Source: Polaribacter gangjinensis
Lineage (GTDB): Bacteria; Bacteroidota; Bacteroidia; Flavobacteriales; Flavobacteriaceae
Length of the DNA stretch: 64,000 bases
NCBI RefSeq assembly: GCF_038024125.1
Contig: NZ_CP150662.1
Location: 2,714,501 to 2,778,500 of the forward strand
Direction of reading: 5' to 3'
Made by a program: the position numbers and the translations under genes. This document shows, piece after piece, positions 1 through 7,558 of this stretch (its first letter is position 1; every line of letters starts with the position of its first letter). Under the pieces are notes generated by a model. The model saw only the letters and a list, made by a program, of their open reading frames with translations, ran no database searches and had not been told where the DNA came from.

Positions 1-837
1 CCTAATATCTACGGTACTTTAGCAGCAAAGTTTCTAAATATACCTGTTGTGAATAACATTTCAGGGCTAGGTACCCTATTTATAAAGAAAAGTTTTTCAA
101 CTAGAATAGCTAAATTACTTTATAAATTTTCTCAGAAAAATGCAGACAAAATTTTTTTTCAAAATAGAGATGACCTTAACGAGTTTATTAAAAATAAATT
201 AATAAATGAAAAGAAATGTGAAGTTATAAGTGGGTCAGGAGTCGATACAAAAAAATTTATACCTAAGAAAAAAGTCAATAATTTAAAATTTAAATTCATT
301 TTTATAGGAAGATTAATCTTTGATAAAGGTATATTAGAATTTATAGAGGCATTAAAAATTTTAAACCTTGAGTATAAAAATTTTGAAGGTTTAATTTTAG
401 GGCCAATTTACAAATTAAATCATACAGCAGTATCTGAAAAAGTTTTAAATGAATGGATTAATGATGGTATTGTAAAATATTTAGGGGAGACTGAAAATGT
501 TTTGCCATACATTCAAGATGCAGATTGTTTAGTTTTGCCTTCTTATAGAGAAGGTCTTTCTAAAGTGTTAATTGAAGCCTCTAGTGTTGCAATACCTATT
601 ATAACAACAGATGTTCCCGGTTGTAGAGATGTTGTAGTAGATGGAGTCACAGGTTTACTTTGTAAAGTAAAAGATAGCAAAAGTTTAGCTGAAAAGATGA
701 AATTATTATTAAATATGAATGTTGAAAAAAGATTAGAAATGGGAATTGAAGCGAGAAAAAGAGCTATTGATGTTTTTGATCAAAATATTATTATAGATAA
801 ATATAAAAGAGCTATTTATGAAATTGTTTCAATATGA
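1..837 (+). CDS. GT4-family glycosyltransferase (5' end outside window)
   Basis: The reading frame is open from base 1, so the gene is cut by the window edge; 278 C-terminal residues are visible. They cover most of the second Rossmann domain of a GT-B retaining glycosyltransferase: a nucleotide-sugar binding start near FIFIGRLIFDKG, and the E-x7-E motif of GT4 enzymes (Glu184 and Glu192 of the visible part, in PSYREGLSKVLIEAS), followed by the usual DVPGCRDVVVDGVTG loop. It should add a sugar to a lipid-linked glycan at the inner membrane; donor and acceptor cannot be read from the sequence. It is clearly more AT-rich than the following gene, as is common for laterally exchanged polysaccharide genes. 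Its last 20 bases overlap the next gene, suggesting translational coupling. Confidence 0.9.
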   Translation, partial: PNIYGTLAAKFLNIPVVNNISGLGTLFIKKSFSTRIAKLLYKFSQKNADKIFFQNRDDLNEFIKNKLINEKKCEVISGSGVDTKKFIPKKKVNNLKFKFIFIGRLIFDKGILEFIEALKILNLEYKNFEGLILGPIYKLNHTAVSEKVLNEWINDGIVKYLGETENVLPYIQDADCLVLPSYREGLSKVLIEASSVAIPIITTDVPGCRDVVVDGVTGLLCKVKDSKSLAEKMKLLLNMNVEKRLEMGIEARKRAIDVFDQNIIIDKYKRAIYEIVSI

Positions 838-1786
838 GCACACTCTTATTTTTATACTTTTGTTTTTTTTAGGAAGTATTTATTTAAAACTCGCTAAAAA
901 GTATCAAATTATTGACAAACCCAACGAACGTAGTTCTCATACCAACTTTACCATACGTGGAGGGGGTATCGTCTTTGTGTTCGCCTTAGGCTTATTCTTT
1001 TTGGGCAACAATTTTCAATATCCTTATTTCATTGCGGGCACCATTGCCCTGGCAATCATCAGTTTTTTAGACGACATCTATACCCTCAGTTCCAAAATCC
1101 GGTTTCCTTTTCAATTATTGGCAGTCGCATTGCTGTTGCATGAAGTAGCACTACCTTTTTCGCCTATTGCACCCTACCTATCATTCCTATTGTTAGGCAT
1201 TGGTGTTGTCAATATGTTCAATTTTATGGATGGCATCAATGGTATAACGGGGATGTATAGTTTTGCCTCTTTAGTGGGGTTTTATGCCATCAATGCACAA
1301 GAAAACATCGTTAACAACGAAATCATATTCTATACTTTCATCGCGATTGGTGTCTTTGGCTTTTACAACTTCCGAAAAAAAGCCCTCTTTTTTGCAGGGG
1401 ATATTGGCAGCATCAGCATTGGGATGTTGATTTATTTTGTAGGGGTTTATTTGGCTGTCCGTTTACAAGCACCCCTCATGTTTCTTGCCATATTTGTATA
1501 TGGGGCAGATGCAGGGTGTACACTATTGTATCGTAAATTTTTTACCAACGAAAGTATTTTTGCACCCCACAGACATCATATCTATCAAAAACTGGTACAT
1601 GTCAAAAAAATACCCCATCTAACAGTTTCTGTTATCTATGCAGGCATTCAATTGGTATTGAATATAGTGTTGTTTTTTACCTATCAATTGCCAATGACAA
1701 CTCAACTATTGGTATTAGTGGGCTTTATAATAGTATTTATTACTGGATATATAGTATTGTTTAAAAAGTTGGAGAGGGAACTTTAG
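818..1786 (+). CDS. Undecaprenyl-phosphate sugar-1-phosphate transferase, WecA/MraY family
   Basis: A 322-residue polytopic membrane protein with about ten hydrophobic segments. It carries the marks of the polyprenyl-phosphate GlcNAc-1-P transferase superfamily: DDIYTLS with Asp85-Asp86, the NMFNFMDGINGITG loop with Asp138, FAGDIGS, and the HRHH cluster near residue 251 that marks the WecA/WbpL branch. It should start assembly of a lipid-linked repeat unit by moving a sugar phosphate from a UDP-sugar to undecaprenyl phosphate. The start at 818 overlaps the upstream glycosyltransferase by 20 bases; the nearby ATG at 834 is out of frame and soon stops. The TAG stop is the first unit of a heptamer array (1784-1839). 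Confidence 0.92.
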   Translation: MKLFQYEHTLIFILLFFLGSIYLKLAKKYQIIDKPNERSSHTNFTIRGGGIVFVFALGLFFLGNNFQYPYFIAGTIALAIISFLDDIYTLSSKIRFPFQLLAVALLLHEVALPFSPIAPYLSFLLLGIGVVNMFNFMDGINGITGMYSFASLVGFYAINAQENIVNNEIIFYTFIAIGVFGFYNFRKKALFFAGDIGSISIGMLIYFVGVYLAVRLQAPLMFLAIFVYGADAGCTLLYRKFFTNESIFAPHRHHIYQKLVHVKKIPHLTVSVIYAGIQLVLNIVLFFTYQLPMTTQLLVLVGFIIVFITGYIVLFKKLEREL

Positions 1787-1839
1787 ACAGTTGTCAGTTG
1801 ACGGTAGACAGTTGACGGTAGACAGTTGTCAGTAGGCAG
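1784..1839 (+). repeat. Heptamer array starting at the stop codon of the MraY-like gene
   Basis: Eight consecutive 7-base units start exactly at the TAG stop: TAGACAG, TTGTCAG, TTGACGG, TAGACAG, TTGACGG, TAGACAG, TTGTCAG, TAGGCAG. The rest of the gap to 2042 shows no gene; it holds a terminator-like hairpin near 2010-2032. Confidence 0.85.
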
Positions 1840-1998
1840 TGGTAAAATTAATTATAAATCTAACGAATATTTCATCCCAAACTTTTCTTCCCTAAGTTAG
1901 GAGTGAACTCCCATTTAACACAGTAAAAGGTTCCTCCTGCGTCTCCGAATTATCAGTATAAGCTGGGATGATAAATAATGTTCGAGTATGACCGAGTA

Positions 1999-2032
1999 CA
2001 AAAAGAAAAATTTCAAATAAACAATTTGAAAT
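1999..2032 (-). terminator. Rho-independent terminator of the nucleotidyltransferase gene
   Basis: A perfect 9-bp stem ATTTCAAAT/ATTTGAAAT (2010-2018 and 2024-2032) with a 5-base loop is followed, reading the minus strand, by TTTTTCTTTTT. It lies about 10 bases past the stop of the minus-strand gene ending at 2043. Confidence 0.65.
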
Positions 2033-2042
2033 ACTTTTATAT

Positions 2043-3191
2043 CTAGTTCCTCCCGAGACTTCGGGATTTATTGGAAAGGTCTCGAAACTTCAGGAGAGGG
2101 ATAAGCTTCAACTGTTGATACTTCTCCCGATACCAATTACCATCACTAATCCTTTTCAACAACCACGAACGATGCGCTGCATCAAAAATAGATTTGTAGA
2201 TAATTTGTAAACGCATTTGTATGAAAAGTTTTCTCTGTATCTTTTTATGAAATGCAACTCTCAAAGTTTCATTTTCCAGTAATTGATAAAAATCAGCAAC
2301 ATATTGCTTAGTTGTTGCTGTTTTTTGGTATTGTAAAGAGTCAGGCTTATCAAAAACCTCAAAACACAAAGCTATATAATTCAGCAGCGGTTCATTCAAC
2401 TTTTGGAGTCCCTTAAACGCTTCGGAAACTGCTGTTTTTTTTGATAATAAAAAAACATCATAGGCATTGCGCAATGCGATGTCATTATAAAACCTTCCAT
2501 TGTCATTGATTTGTTTGGCAATGATACTCAAACACAATTGGTGGGCGTAACTCATTACTGTGATATTACCAAATTGTTGGGTATTATTTTTAATGAACTC
2601 ATAGTTGAATTCCATGGCATATTTTTCAATCAACAATTCTTTATGTATTTCAACGGCAGCAATGCATCCTTCTTTTTGGATTCGCGGATAATGTTTGAAA
2701 GAAGGAAAATAATATTTATATTTTGTTACAGGTTCATAACCAAAATCGGTCAATAGGGCAATCGCTTTTGGATAGTCTTCTTTCTCAACAATAAAATCAA
2801 TATCCCCCACCATACGCTCCCCCAAATCAGCATACAATCCCTCCAACAAATTCCCCGTCCCTTTTAAAAAGATGGGGGTAATCCCATTTGCCAACAACAG
2901 CGTATTGAGCTCTTTAGCTTGTGTAATGATTTGTTCATTACGTTCCCGATTTAAGTTGGTGATGTGTTGCATATACTCCACTAAATCTTCGGGTACATAG
3001 GGTAAAAAATGGGCACGTTGCAAATTCACATACAAGGCTGGGAATACATAATGCGCGGTGCTTACTTTTACCACAGCGTCCCAGTCAACAGTCTCAGTTT
3101 TCAGTATTTTTTCAATGGCATTCCGATTTTCCACTTCATGCGAAATCGTTAAGCATTTACCAACAAAAAACAGGGTTTCTTTGTATGTCAT
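2043..3191 (-). CDS. Nucleotidyltransferase family protein (NTP_transf_5-like)
   Basis: A 382-residue soluble protein. Residues around 100-150 hold the weak nucleotidyltransferase core typical of PF14907-like proteins: ANGITPIFLKGTGNL, then GERMVGDIDFIVEKEDYPKA, where the D-x-D pair (DID) would bind metal. Members occur in exopolysaccharide and peptide-export loci; the substrate is unknown. Transcribed against the flanking polysaccharide genes. The last ~14 codons are made of palindromic intergenic repeat DNA (TCCCGAGACTTCGGGA at 2051-2066 and a degenerate copy at about 2082-2097), so the native C terminus was probably different. The family call is good; the function is open. Confidence 0.8.
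   Translation of the reverse strand: MTYKETLFFVGKCLTISHEVENRNAIEKILKTETVDWDAVVKVSTAHYVFPALYVNLQRAHFLPYVPEDLVEYMQHITNLNRERNEQIITQAKELNTLLLANGITPIFLKGTGNLLEGLYADLGERMVGDIDFIVEKEDYPKAIALLTDFGYEPVTKYKYYFPSFKHYPRIQKEGCIAAVEIHKELLIEKYAMEFNYEFIKNNTQQFGNITVMSYAHQLCLSIIAKQINDNGRFYNDIALRNAYDVFLLSKKTAVSEAFKGLQKLNEPLLNYIALCFEVFDKPDSLQYQKTATTKQYVADFYQLLENETLRVAFHKKIQRKLFIQMRLQIIYKSIFDAAHRSWLLKRISDGNWYREKYQQLKLIPLLKFRDLSNKSRSLGRN
2051..2066. repeat. Small palindromic repeat TCCCGA-GACT-TCGGGA inside a gene end
   Basis: The 16-base imperfect palindrome TCCCGAGACTTCGGGA belongs to a family also seen at 3283-3298, 6644-6659 and 6686-6701. Here it forms codons of the nucleotidyltransferase C terminus. Confidence 0.8.
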
Positions 3192-3782
3192 TGGGTGTAT
3201 CGGATTAAACTTCCAATTCTCAAAAATAGCAAATTTAAAAATATGAAAGCAGTTTTTTTTAACCTCATTGCAACCAGTCCGTTCCCGACACTTCGGGAAA
3301 GCCTGTCCCGTACTTGTTGCTACCTATCACGTCATTGCGAGGCACGAAGCAATCTGTATATTCAAACTCCCCAAGATCAAAAGCTTTAAGACCTTGATCG
3401 GTAAGACTATTGCTAAGACTATTGCTAAGACTAAGACTAAGGCTAAGACTAAGACTAAGGCTAAGACTAAGACTATGACTAAGACCTTGAGAGCGGAGGC
3501 CTTGAATGGACCCTGATCCTTGAAACGACCCTGAAAAGACCCTAAAGACCCTGACCCCGAAATAAATTCGGGGCAAGACGAGTTCAGGGTGACAAGTCAA
3601 GTTCAGGGTAGTAAAACTATGTGAAATATTATGTGGTTGAAACGAAAGATGTCAATTCTCACTTCAATTGCTTATTGATGTACTACACAAAATTATCACA
3701 AGGAATCCGTGCAACTTACTAAGAAAAAATAGTATTTTTGAATCTTTAAACATACAAAGTTTGCTTTTTTAAGAGAAAAAGT
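3192..3782. repeat. Repeat-only region: composite palindromic module plus hexamer array
   Basis: No gene is seen in these 591 bases. In order they hold: the palindrome TCCCGACACTTCGGGA (3283-3298); GCCTGTCCCGTACTTGTTGC (3301-3320); a CATTGCGAGG...GAAGCAATCTGTAT element (3333-3360); a GATCAA...TTGATC block (about 3374-3400); a hexamer array of CTAAGA/CTAAGG units (about 3405-3485); a CCCCGAA/TTCGGGG hairpin (3555-3573) inside a GACCCTGA...TTCAGGGT repeat; and CTATGTGAAATATTATGTGG (about 3619-3638), which recurs at about 13386-13405 and inverted near 19615, 19865 and 20090. The same series recurs at about 6541-6790. Apparent reading frames here are low-complexity artefacts. Confidence 0.85.
3733..3740 (+). 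promoter_or_regulatory. Candidate -7 element for fcl
   Basis: TATTTTTG fits the Bacteroidota -7 consensus TAnnTTTG and lies 42 bases before the fcl ATG. No clear -33 TTG is seen at the expected spacing, so this is tentative. Confidence 0.35.
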
Positions 3783-4736
3783 ATGAACAAAAACACTAAG
3801 ATTTACATTGCAGGGCATAAAGGAATGGTAGGCTCTGCCGTATGGAGGGCATTAACGCAAAAAGGCTATACCAACCTGATTGGCAAATCGAGTAAAGAGC
3901 TGGATTTGCGCAACCAACAAGCCGTTACCGATTTTTATGCTACTGAACGACCGGAAGCGGTGATTGATGCGGCAGCCAGAGTTGGTGGAATTTTAGCCAA
4001 CAACGATTTTCCTTACCAATTTTTAATGGAAAATATGCAGATTCAAAATAACTTGATTGATGGGGCTTTCAAAGCAGGTATCGACAAGTTTATTTTTTTA
4101 GGAAGCTCTTGTATCTACCCTAAGTTTGCGCCTCAACCCTTGAAAGAGGAATACTTATTAACAGATTCTTTAGAGCCTACCAATGAATGGTATGCGATTG
4201 CTAAAATTACCGGGGTAAAAGCCTGTCAAGCCATTCGCAAACAGTTTGGCAAAGACTATTTAAGCTTGATGCCCACTAATTTGTATGGGTATTACGATAA
4301 TTTCGATTTTAATACTTCGCATGTATTGCCTGCCATGATTCGTAAGTTTCACGAAGCGAAAAATAATAACCATGCTCCTGTTACTTTATGGGGTTCAGGA
4401 ACGCCCATGCGTGAGTTTTTATTTGTGGATGATATGGCGGAAGCCGTGGTATATGCCTTAGAAAATACCTTGCCTGAGCATTTGTACAATGTGGGTTCAG
4501 GAACAGATGTCACCATCAAACACTTGGCAGCAACCATCCAAAAAGCGGTAGGACATCAGGGAGACATTGTTTGGGACGCCACCAAACCTGATGGTACACC
4601 TCGTAAATTGATGGATGTTTCTAAGATGAAGGGAGTGGGTTGGCGTTATACTACGGAGTTGGATGCAGGGATTGCAAAGACCTATCAGTGGTTTTTGGAG
4701 AATGTGGAGCGGATTAAGGAAGTGAAGATGGATTAA
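3783..4736 (+). CDS. fcl: GDP-L-fucose synthase
   Basis: A 317-residue short-chain dehydrogenase/reductase of the extended family. The N-terminal IYIAGHKGMVGSAVWRAL is the NADP-binding GxxGxxG segment typical of Fcl/WcaG; the catalytic Ser-Tyr-Lys are in FLGSSCIYPKFAPQP and EWYAIAKITG; the C-terminal GTPRKLMDVSKM is the usual substrate-side signature. It performs the epimerase and reductase steps from GDP-4-keto-6-deoxymannose, made by Gmd encoded 627 bases downstream, to GDP-L-fucose for surface glycans. Its TAA stop is the first triplet of a hexamer array. Length is normal for the family. Confidence 0.96.
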   Translation: MNKNTKIYIAGHKGMVGSAVWRALTQKGYTNLIGKSSKELDLRNQQAVTDFYATERPEAVIDAAARVGGILANNDFPYQFLMENMQIQNNLIDGAFKAGIDKFIFLGSSCIYPKFAPQPLKEEYLLTDSLEPTNEWYAIAKITGVKACQAIRKQFGKDYLSLMPTNLYGYYDNFDFNTSHVLPAMIRKFHEAKNNNHAPVTLWGSGTPMREFLFVDDMAEAVVYALENTLPEHLYNVGSGTDVTIKHLAATIQKAVGHQGDIVWDATKPDGTPRKLMDVSKMKGVGWRYTTELDAGIAKTYQWFLENVERIKEVKMD

Positions 4737-4823
4737 GACTAAGACGAAGACAAAGACTTAGACGAAGACAAAGACGAAGACAAAGACGAAGACTAAGGCT
4801 ATGACTAAGACGAAGACTAAGAC
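4734..4823 (+). repeat. Hexamer array starting at the fcl stop codon
   Basis: Fifteen 6-base units begin exactly at the fcl TAA: TAAGAC twice, then GAAGAC, AAAGAC, TTAGAC, GAAGAC and similar variants, all NNRGNC-like with GAC or GGC ends. The array keeps the frame of the gene, so its TAA units would also terminate readthrough. The following bases to 4940 hold a short inverted-sense copy (AGTCTTAGTC, about 4885-4915) just before the next start codon. Confidence 0.88.
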
Positions 4824-4876
4824 TAGAAAAATTAATGAGAATATTGATTCAATAAATGAATTTTAAATTAAATTAA

Positions 4877-4935
4877 AAACCGAACCAAAGCCTTTGTCAA
4901 CAGCTTTAGTCTTAGTCAACAGCCTTTGTAAAAAA
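4877..4935 (+). repeat. Left flanking repeat of the four-helix-bundle gene
   Basis: Contains AGCTTTAGTCTTAGTC, then CAGCCTTTGTAAAA directly before the start codon region. A similar block (AAGCCTTAGTTTTAGTC, then GTGCCTTAGTAAAA, about 5319-5355) lies directly before the gmd start, so the inserted gene is bracketed by related sequence. Confidence 0.55.
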
Positions 4936-4940
4936 AAAGA

Positions 4941-5300
4941 ATGAGAAATTTCAGAGAATACAATGTTTGGATTGATGGAATGCAGTTAGTGATGGATATT
5001 TACGAATTAGTTGATCATTTCCCATCTAATGAAAAGTTTTCTTTGAGTTCCCAAATAGTAAGGTCAGTTATATCAATTCCGTCAAATATAGCGGAGGGAG
5101 CGTCGAGAGAATCTGAAAAAGATTTTGCAAGGTTTTTAGAAATAGCACTTGGTTCAGCATTTGAATTAGAAACACAAGTAATAATAGCTAGCAAAAGAAA
5201 GTATATAGCAGAAAACAATTCAGATGAGATCATTAAAAAGGTTATTAGTCTCCAAAAAAGGATACATGCCTTTAGAAAAAAAGTTTTGAACAAAAAATAA
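4941..5300 (+). CDS. Four-helix-bundle protein (23S rRNA intervening-sequence protein family)
   Basis: A 119-residue, almost wholly helical protein. Features seen: MRNFREYNVWIDGMQLVMDIY at the start, SLSSQIVRSVISIPSNIAEG in the middle (the IPSNIAEG loop is the family hallmark) and FARFLEIALGSAFELETQV. The family is widespread in Bacteroidota; some members sit in intervening sequences of 23S rRNA and others resemble the Avd partner of diversity-generating retroelements, but no reverse transcriptase is nearby. Function unknown. It sits between fcl and gmd, in the same direction, bracketed by related repeat DNA, which suggests it was inserted into a fucose operon. Confidence 0.88.
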   Translation: MRNFREYNVWIDGMQLVMDIYELVDHFPSNEKFSLSSQIVRSVISIPSNIAEGASRESEKDFARFLEIALGSAFELETQVIIASKRKYIAENNSDEIIKKVISLQKRIHAFRKKVLNKK

Positions 5301-5318
5301 ATATCAATTTATAAAAAC

Positions 5319-5355
5319 GCCCAAGCCTTAGTTTTAGTCTTGTGCCTTAGTAAAA
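5319..5355 (+). repeat. Right flanking repeat of the four-helix-bundle gene, before gmd
   Basis: AAGCCTTAGTTTTAGTC plus GTGCCTTAGTAAAA; related by eye to the block at about 4885-4930 ahead of the preceding gene. Confidence 0.5.
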
Positions 5356-5362
5356 TAAACAT

Positions 5363-6496
5363 ATGAATACAAACCAAAAAGTAGCCCTCATCACCGGCAT
5401 CACAGGCCAAGATGGATCTTATTTAGCAGAACTATTATTAGAGAAGGGATATATGGTACATGGCGTAAAACGTCGTGCATCTTCGTTCAATACCCAGCGC
5501 ATTGACCACCTGTATGTAGATCAGCATGAAGGCCATGTGAATTTTAAATTGCATTACGGGGATTTAACAGATTCCACCAACATTATCAGAATCATACAAG
5601 AGGTGCAACCCGATGAAATTTACAATTTGGGTGCGATGAGTCATGTAAAGGTGTCTTTTGATTCGCCTGAATATGTAGCCAATGTAGATGGATTGGGAAC
5701 CCTACGTATCTTAGAAGCGGTTCGAATATTAGGATTGGAAAAGAAAACACGTATTTATCAAGCCTCCACTTCAGAGCTCTATGGAGGTATGACTGAAAAT
5801 AAAAACGAACGCGGATTTTATGACGAACAATCACCCTTTTACCCACGCTCACCCTATGGTGTGGCAAAAATTTATGGGTTTTGGATTACCAAAAACTATC
5901 GCGAGGCTTATAAGATGTTTGCGTGTAACGGAATTTTATTCAACCACGAATCTCCACGCAGAGGTGAAACTTTTGTGACTCGTAAAATTACCATGGCAAC
6001 CGCAGCCATTGCAAAAGGAAAACAAGATTGTTTGTATTTGGGCAATCTAAATTCTCAGAGAGATTGGGGACATGCCAAAGACTATGTAGAGGCAATGTGG
6101 CGAATACTACAGCAAGAAGTGGCTGAAGATTATGTAATTGCAACGGGGATTACCACCTATATACGTGATTTTGTACGATTGTCTTTCTTAGAGGTAGGGA
6201 TTACTTTGCGATTTGAAGGGGAAAATGAGAATGAAGTAGCCATTATCGAAAGTATTGACGAAAGGAAATACCAAACTGCAACAGGTGTATTACTCTCCTC
6301 CTTTGGAGAGGCTGGGGGAGGCCTTTCTATTGGAAAAGTAGTGGTGCGCGTAGACCCCGAATATTATCGTCCTACAGAAGTAGATGTATTGATTGGAGAC
6401 CCAACCAAATCCAAAACACAACTGGGTTGGCAACCTCAATACGATCTAGCAGGACTGGTAAAAGAAATGGTGGCAAGTGATTTAAAGTTGTTTTAG
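5363..6496 (+). CDS. gmd: GDP-mannose 4,6-dehydratase with a repeat-derived insertion
   Basis: A 377-residue extended SDR enzyme that turns GDP-mannose into GDP-4-keto-6-deoxymannose, the precursor used by Fcl. Seen: [18 protein letters not shown] (NADP binding), the [18 protein letters not shown] segment, the catalytic ASTSELYG and [10 protein letters not shown] (Tyr-x3-Lys), [16 protein letters not shown], and the C-terminal [20 protein letters not shown]. Between ESIDERKYQ and [11 protein letters not shown] the loop is about 15 residues longer than I recall for E. coli Gmd; the extra codons (about 6284-6335) contain an intergenic-type hairpin repeat, CTCTCC...GGAGAG. The frame is kept, so the enzyme may still work. 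The stop is followed by repeat DNA. Confidence 0.94.
   Translation: MNTNQKVALITGITGQDGSYLAELLLEKGYMVHGVKRRASSFNTQRIDHLYVDQHEGHVNFKLHYGDLTDSTNIIRIIQEVQPDEIYNLGAMSHVKVSFDSPEYVANVDGLGTLRILEAVRILGLEKKTRIYQASTSELYGGMTENKNERGFYDEQSPFYPRSPYGVAKIYGFWITKNYREAYKMFACNGILFNHESPRRGETFVTRKITMATAAIAKGKQDCLYLGNLNSQRDWGHAKDYVEAMWRILQQEVAEDYVIATGITTYIRDFVRLSFLEVGITLRFEGENENEVAIIESIDERKYQTATGVLLSSFGEAGGGLSIGKVVVRVDPEYYRPTEVDVLIGDPTKSKTQLGWQPQYDLAGLVKEMVASDLKLF
6293..6321. repeat. Palindromic repeat inside gmd
   Basis: CTCTCC (6293-6298) pairs with GGAGAG (6305-6310), followed by GCTGGGGGAGG. This 'gene-end' type palindrome is normally intergenic in Bacteroidota; here it is read in frame as roughly [11 protein letters not shown]. 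Confidence 0.6.
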
Positions 6497-6540
6497 TTTA
6501 TCTCGAGCATTCGGGATGGCACCGTAATTTAAACTCCCTG

Positions 6541-6765
6541 TCATTGCGAGCGAGGAATGAGCGAAGCAATCTGTATATTAAAAAATCCCTCGTTCCCGAG
6601 ACTTCATAACGGCCTGTCACGTACTTGTTGCTGCCTGCCACGTTCCCGAAACTTCGGGATGAACGACGTAGGAGTAGCTTGTCCCTCCCGAGTCTTCGGG
6701 ACTTCGGGAAAGCAATCTGTATTTTCAAACTCTTCAAGATCAAAAGCTTTAAGACCTTGATCAGT
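6541..6765. repeat. Second copy of the composite palindromic module
   Basis: Holds CATTGCGAG...GAAGCAATCTGTAT (6542-6577), palindromes TCCCGAAACTTCGGGA (6644-6659) and TCCCGAGTCTTCGGGA (6686-6701), the CCTGTCACGTACTTGTTGCT block (6613-6632) and the AAGATCAAAAGCTTTAAG...TTGATC block (about 6737-6765). The parts match those at 3283-3400 but are rearranged and partly duplicated. Confidence 0.8.
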
Positions 6766-7235
6766 AAGACTATTACTATGACTAAGACTAAGGCTAAGAC
6801 TAAGGCTAAGACTATGACTAAGACTAAGGCTAAGACTAAGACTATGACTAAGGCTAAGACTAAGACTAAGACTAAGACTATGACTAAGGCTAAGACTAAG
6901 ACTAAGACTAAGACTATGACTAAGGCTAAGACTATGACTAAGGCTAAGACTATGACTAAGGCTAAGGCTAAGACTAAGACTAAGGCTAAGACTAAGACTA
7001 AGGCTAAGGCTAAGGCTAAGACTAAGACTAAGGCTAAGGCTAAGGCTAAGACTAAGGCTAAGGCTAAGACTAAGGCTAAGGCTAAGACTACTACTAAGAC
7101 TAAGACTAAGACTAAGACTAAGGCTAAGGCTAAGACTAAGGCTAAGGCTAAGACTAAGGCTAAGACTAAGACTAAGACTAAGACTAAGACTAAGGCTAAG
7201 ACTAAGGCTAAGACTAAGGCTAAGACTAAGACTAA
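6752..7235 (+). repeat. Long hexamer array (AAGACT / AAGGCT / ATGACT)
   Basis: About 80 near-perfect 6-base units. Variation falls almost only at base 2 (A or T) and base 4 (A or G), giving Lys-Thr, Lys-Ala or Met-Thr in one frame. A 228-codon frame runs through it (6625-7311), but the variation is not synonymous and the frame has no independent start context, so I do not call a gene. The rest of the gap (7236-7530) holds no gene that I can see. Confidence 0.9.
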
Positions 7236-7530
7236 AAAGTTTCTGTTGTTTCTATGGTTTTTGTGGTTTCTTCAAGTTGTTTGGATAGACAATTTATCTT
7301 TAAACGCTTAAACAATAGAAACTCTTAAACTTTTAAACCTTTCTTTGGTTAAACAACTCAAAACTAAACACGAACCCCTGTGGTTGAAACCTAAGATGTG
7401 GTTTAGGTTGCCTTTAGATTTTGGACTTTGAACTCTCTAAATTTTCTCCATTCGAGATAGTACCCCTCCCAAAAACCAACAATTTTAAAAAATCTCACAA
7501 TCCAGCAATCTAAAAACTAAAAAAAATACT

Positions 7531-7538
7531 TAAGTTTG
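7531..7538 (+). promoter_or_regulatory. Candidate -7 element of the capD-like gene
   Basis: TAAGTTTG matches TAnnTTTG, with the ATG at 7559 about 20 bases downstream. The alternative GTG at 7547 would lie at the predicted transcription start, which favours the ATG. No clear -33 TTG. Confidence 0.45.
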
Positions 7539-7558
7539 CACACACTGTGAAAATAAAA

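Noticed and set aside
3265..3600. Small ORFs on both strands
   Set aside because: They read through the composite palindromes and hexamers in mirrored form; no domain or start context.
4941..5300. Avd-like protein of a diversity-generating retroelement
   Set aside because: No reverse transcriptase, template or variable repeat in the window; the four-helix-bundle family is much broader.
6625..7311. 228-codon Lys-Thr/Lys-Ala repeat protein
   Set aside because: It is the translation of a hexamer array; variation is not at third codon positions, and the start lies in palindromic repeat DNA.
7547..7558. GTG start of the capD-like gene
   Set aside because: It would sit at the predicted transcription start of TAAGTTTG; the ATG at 7559 fits better.
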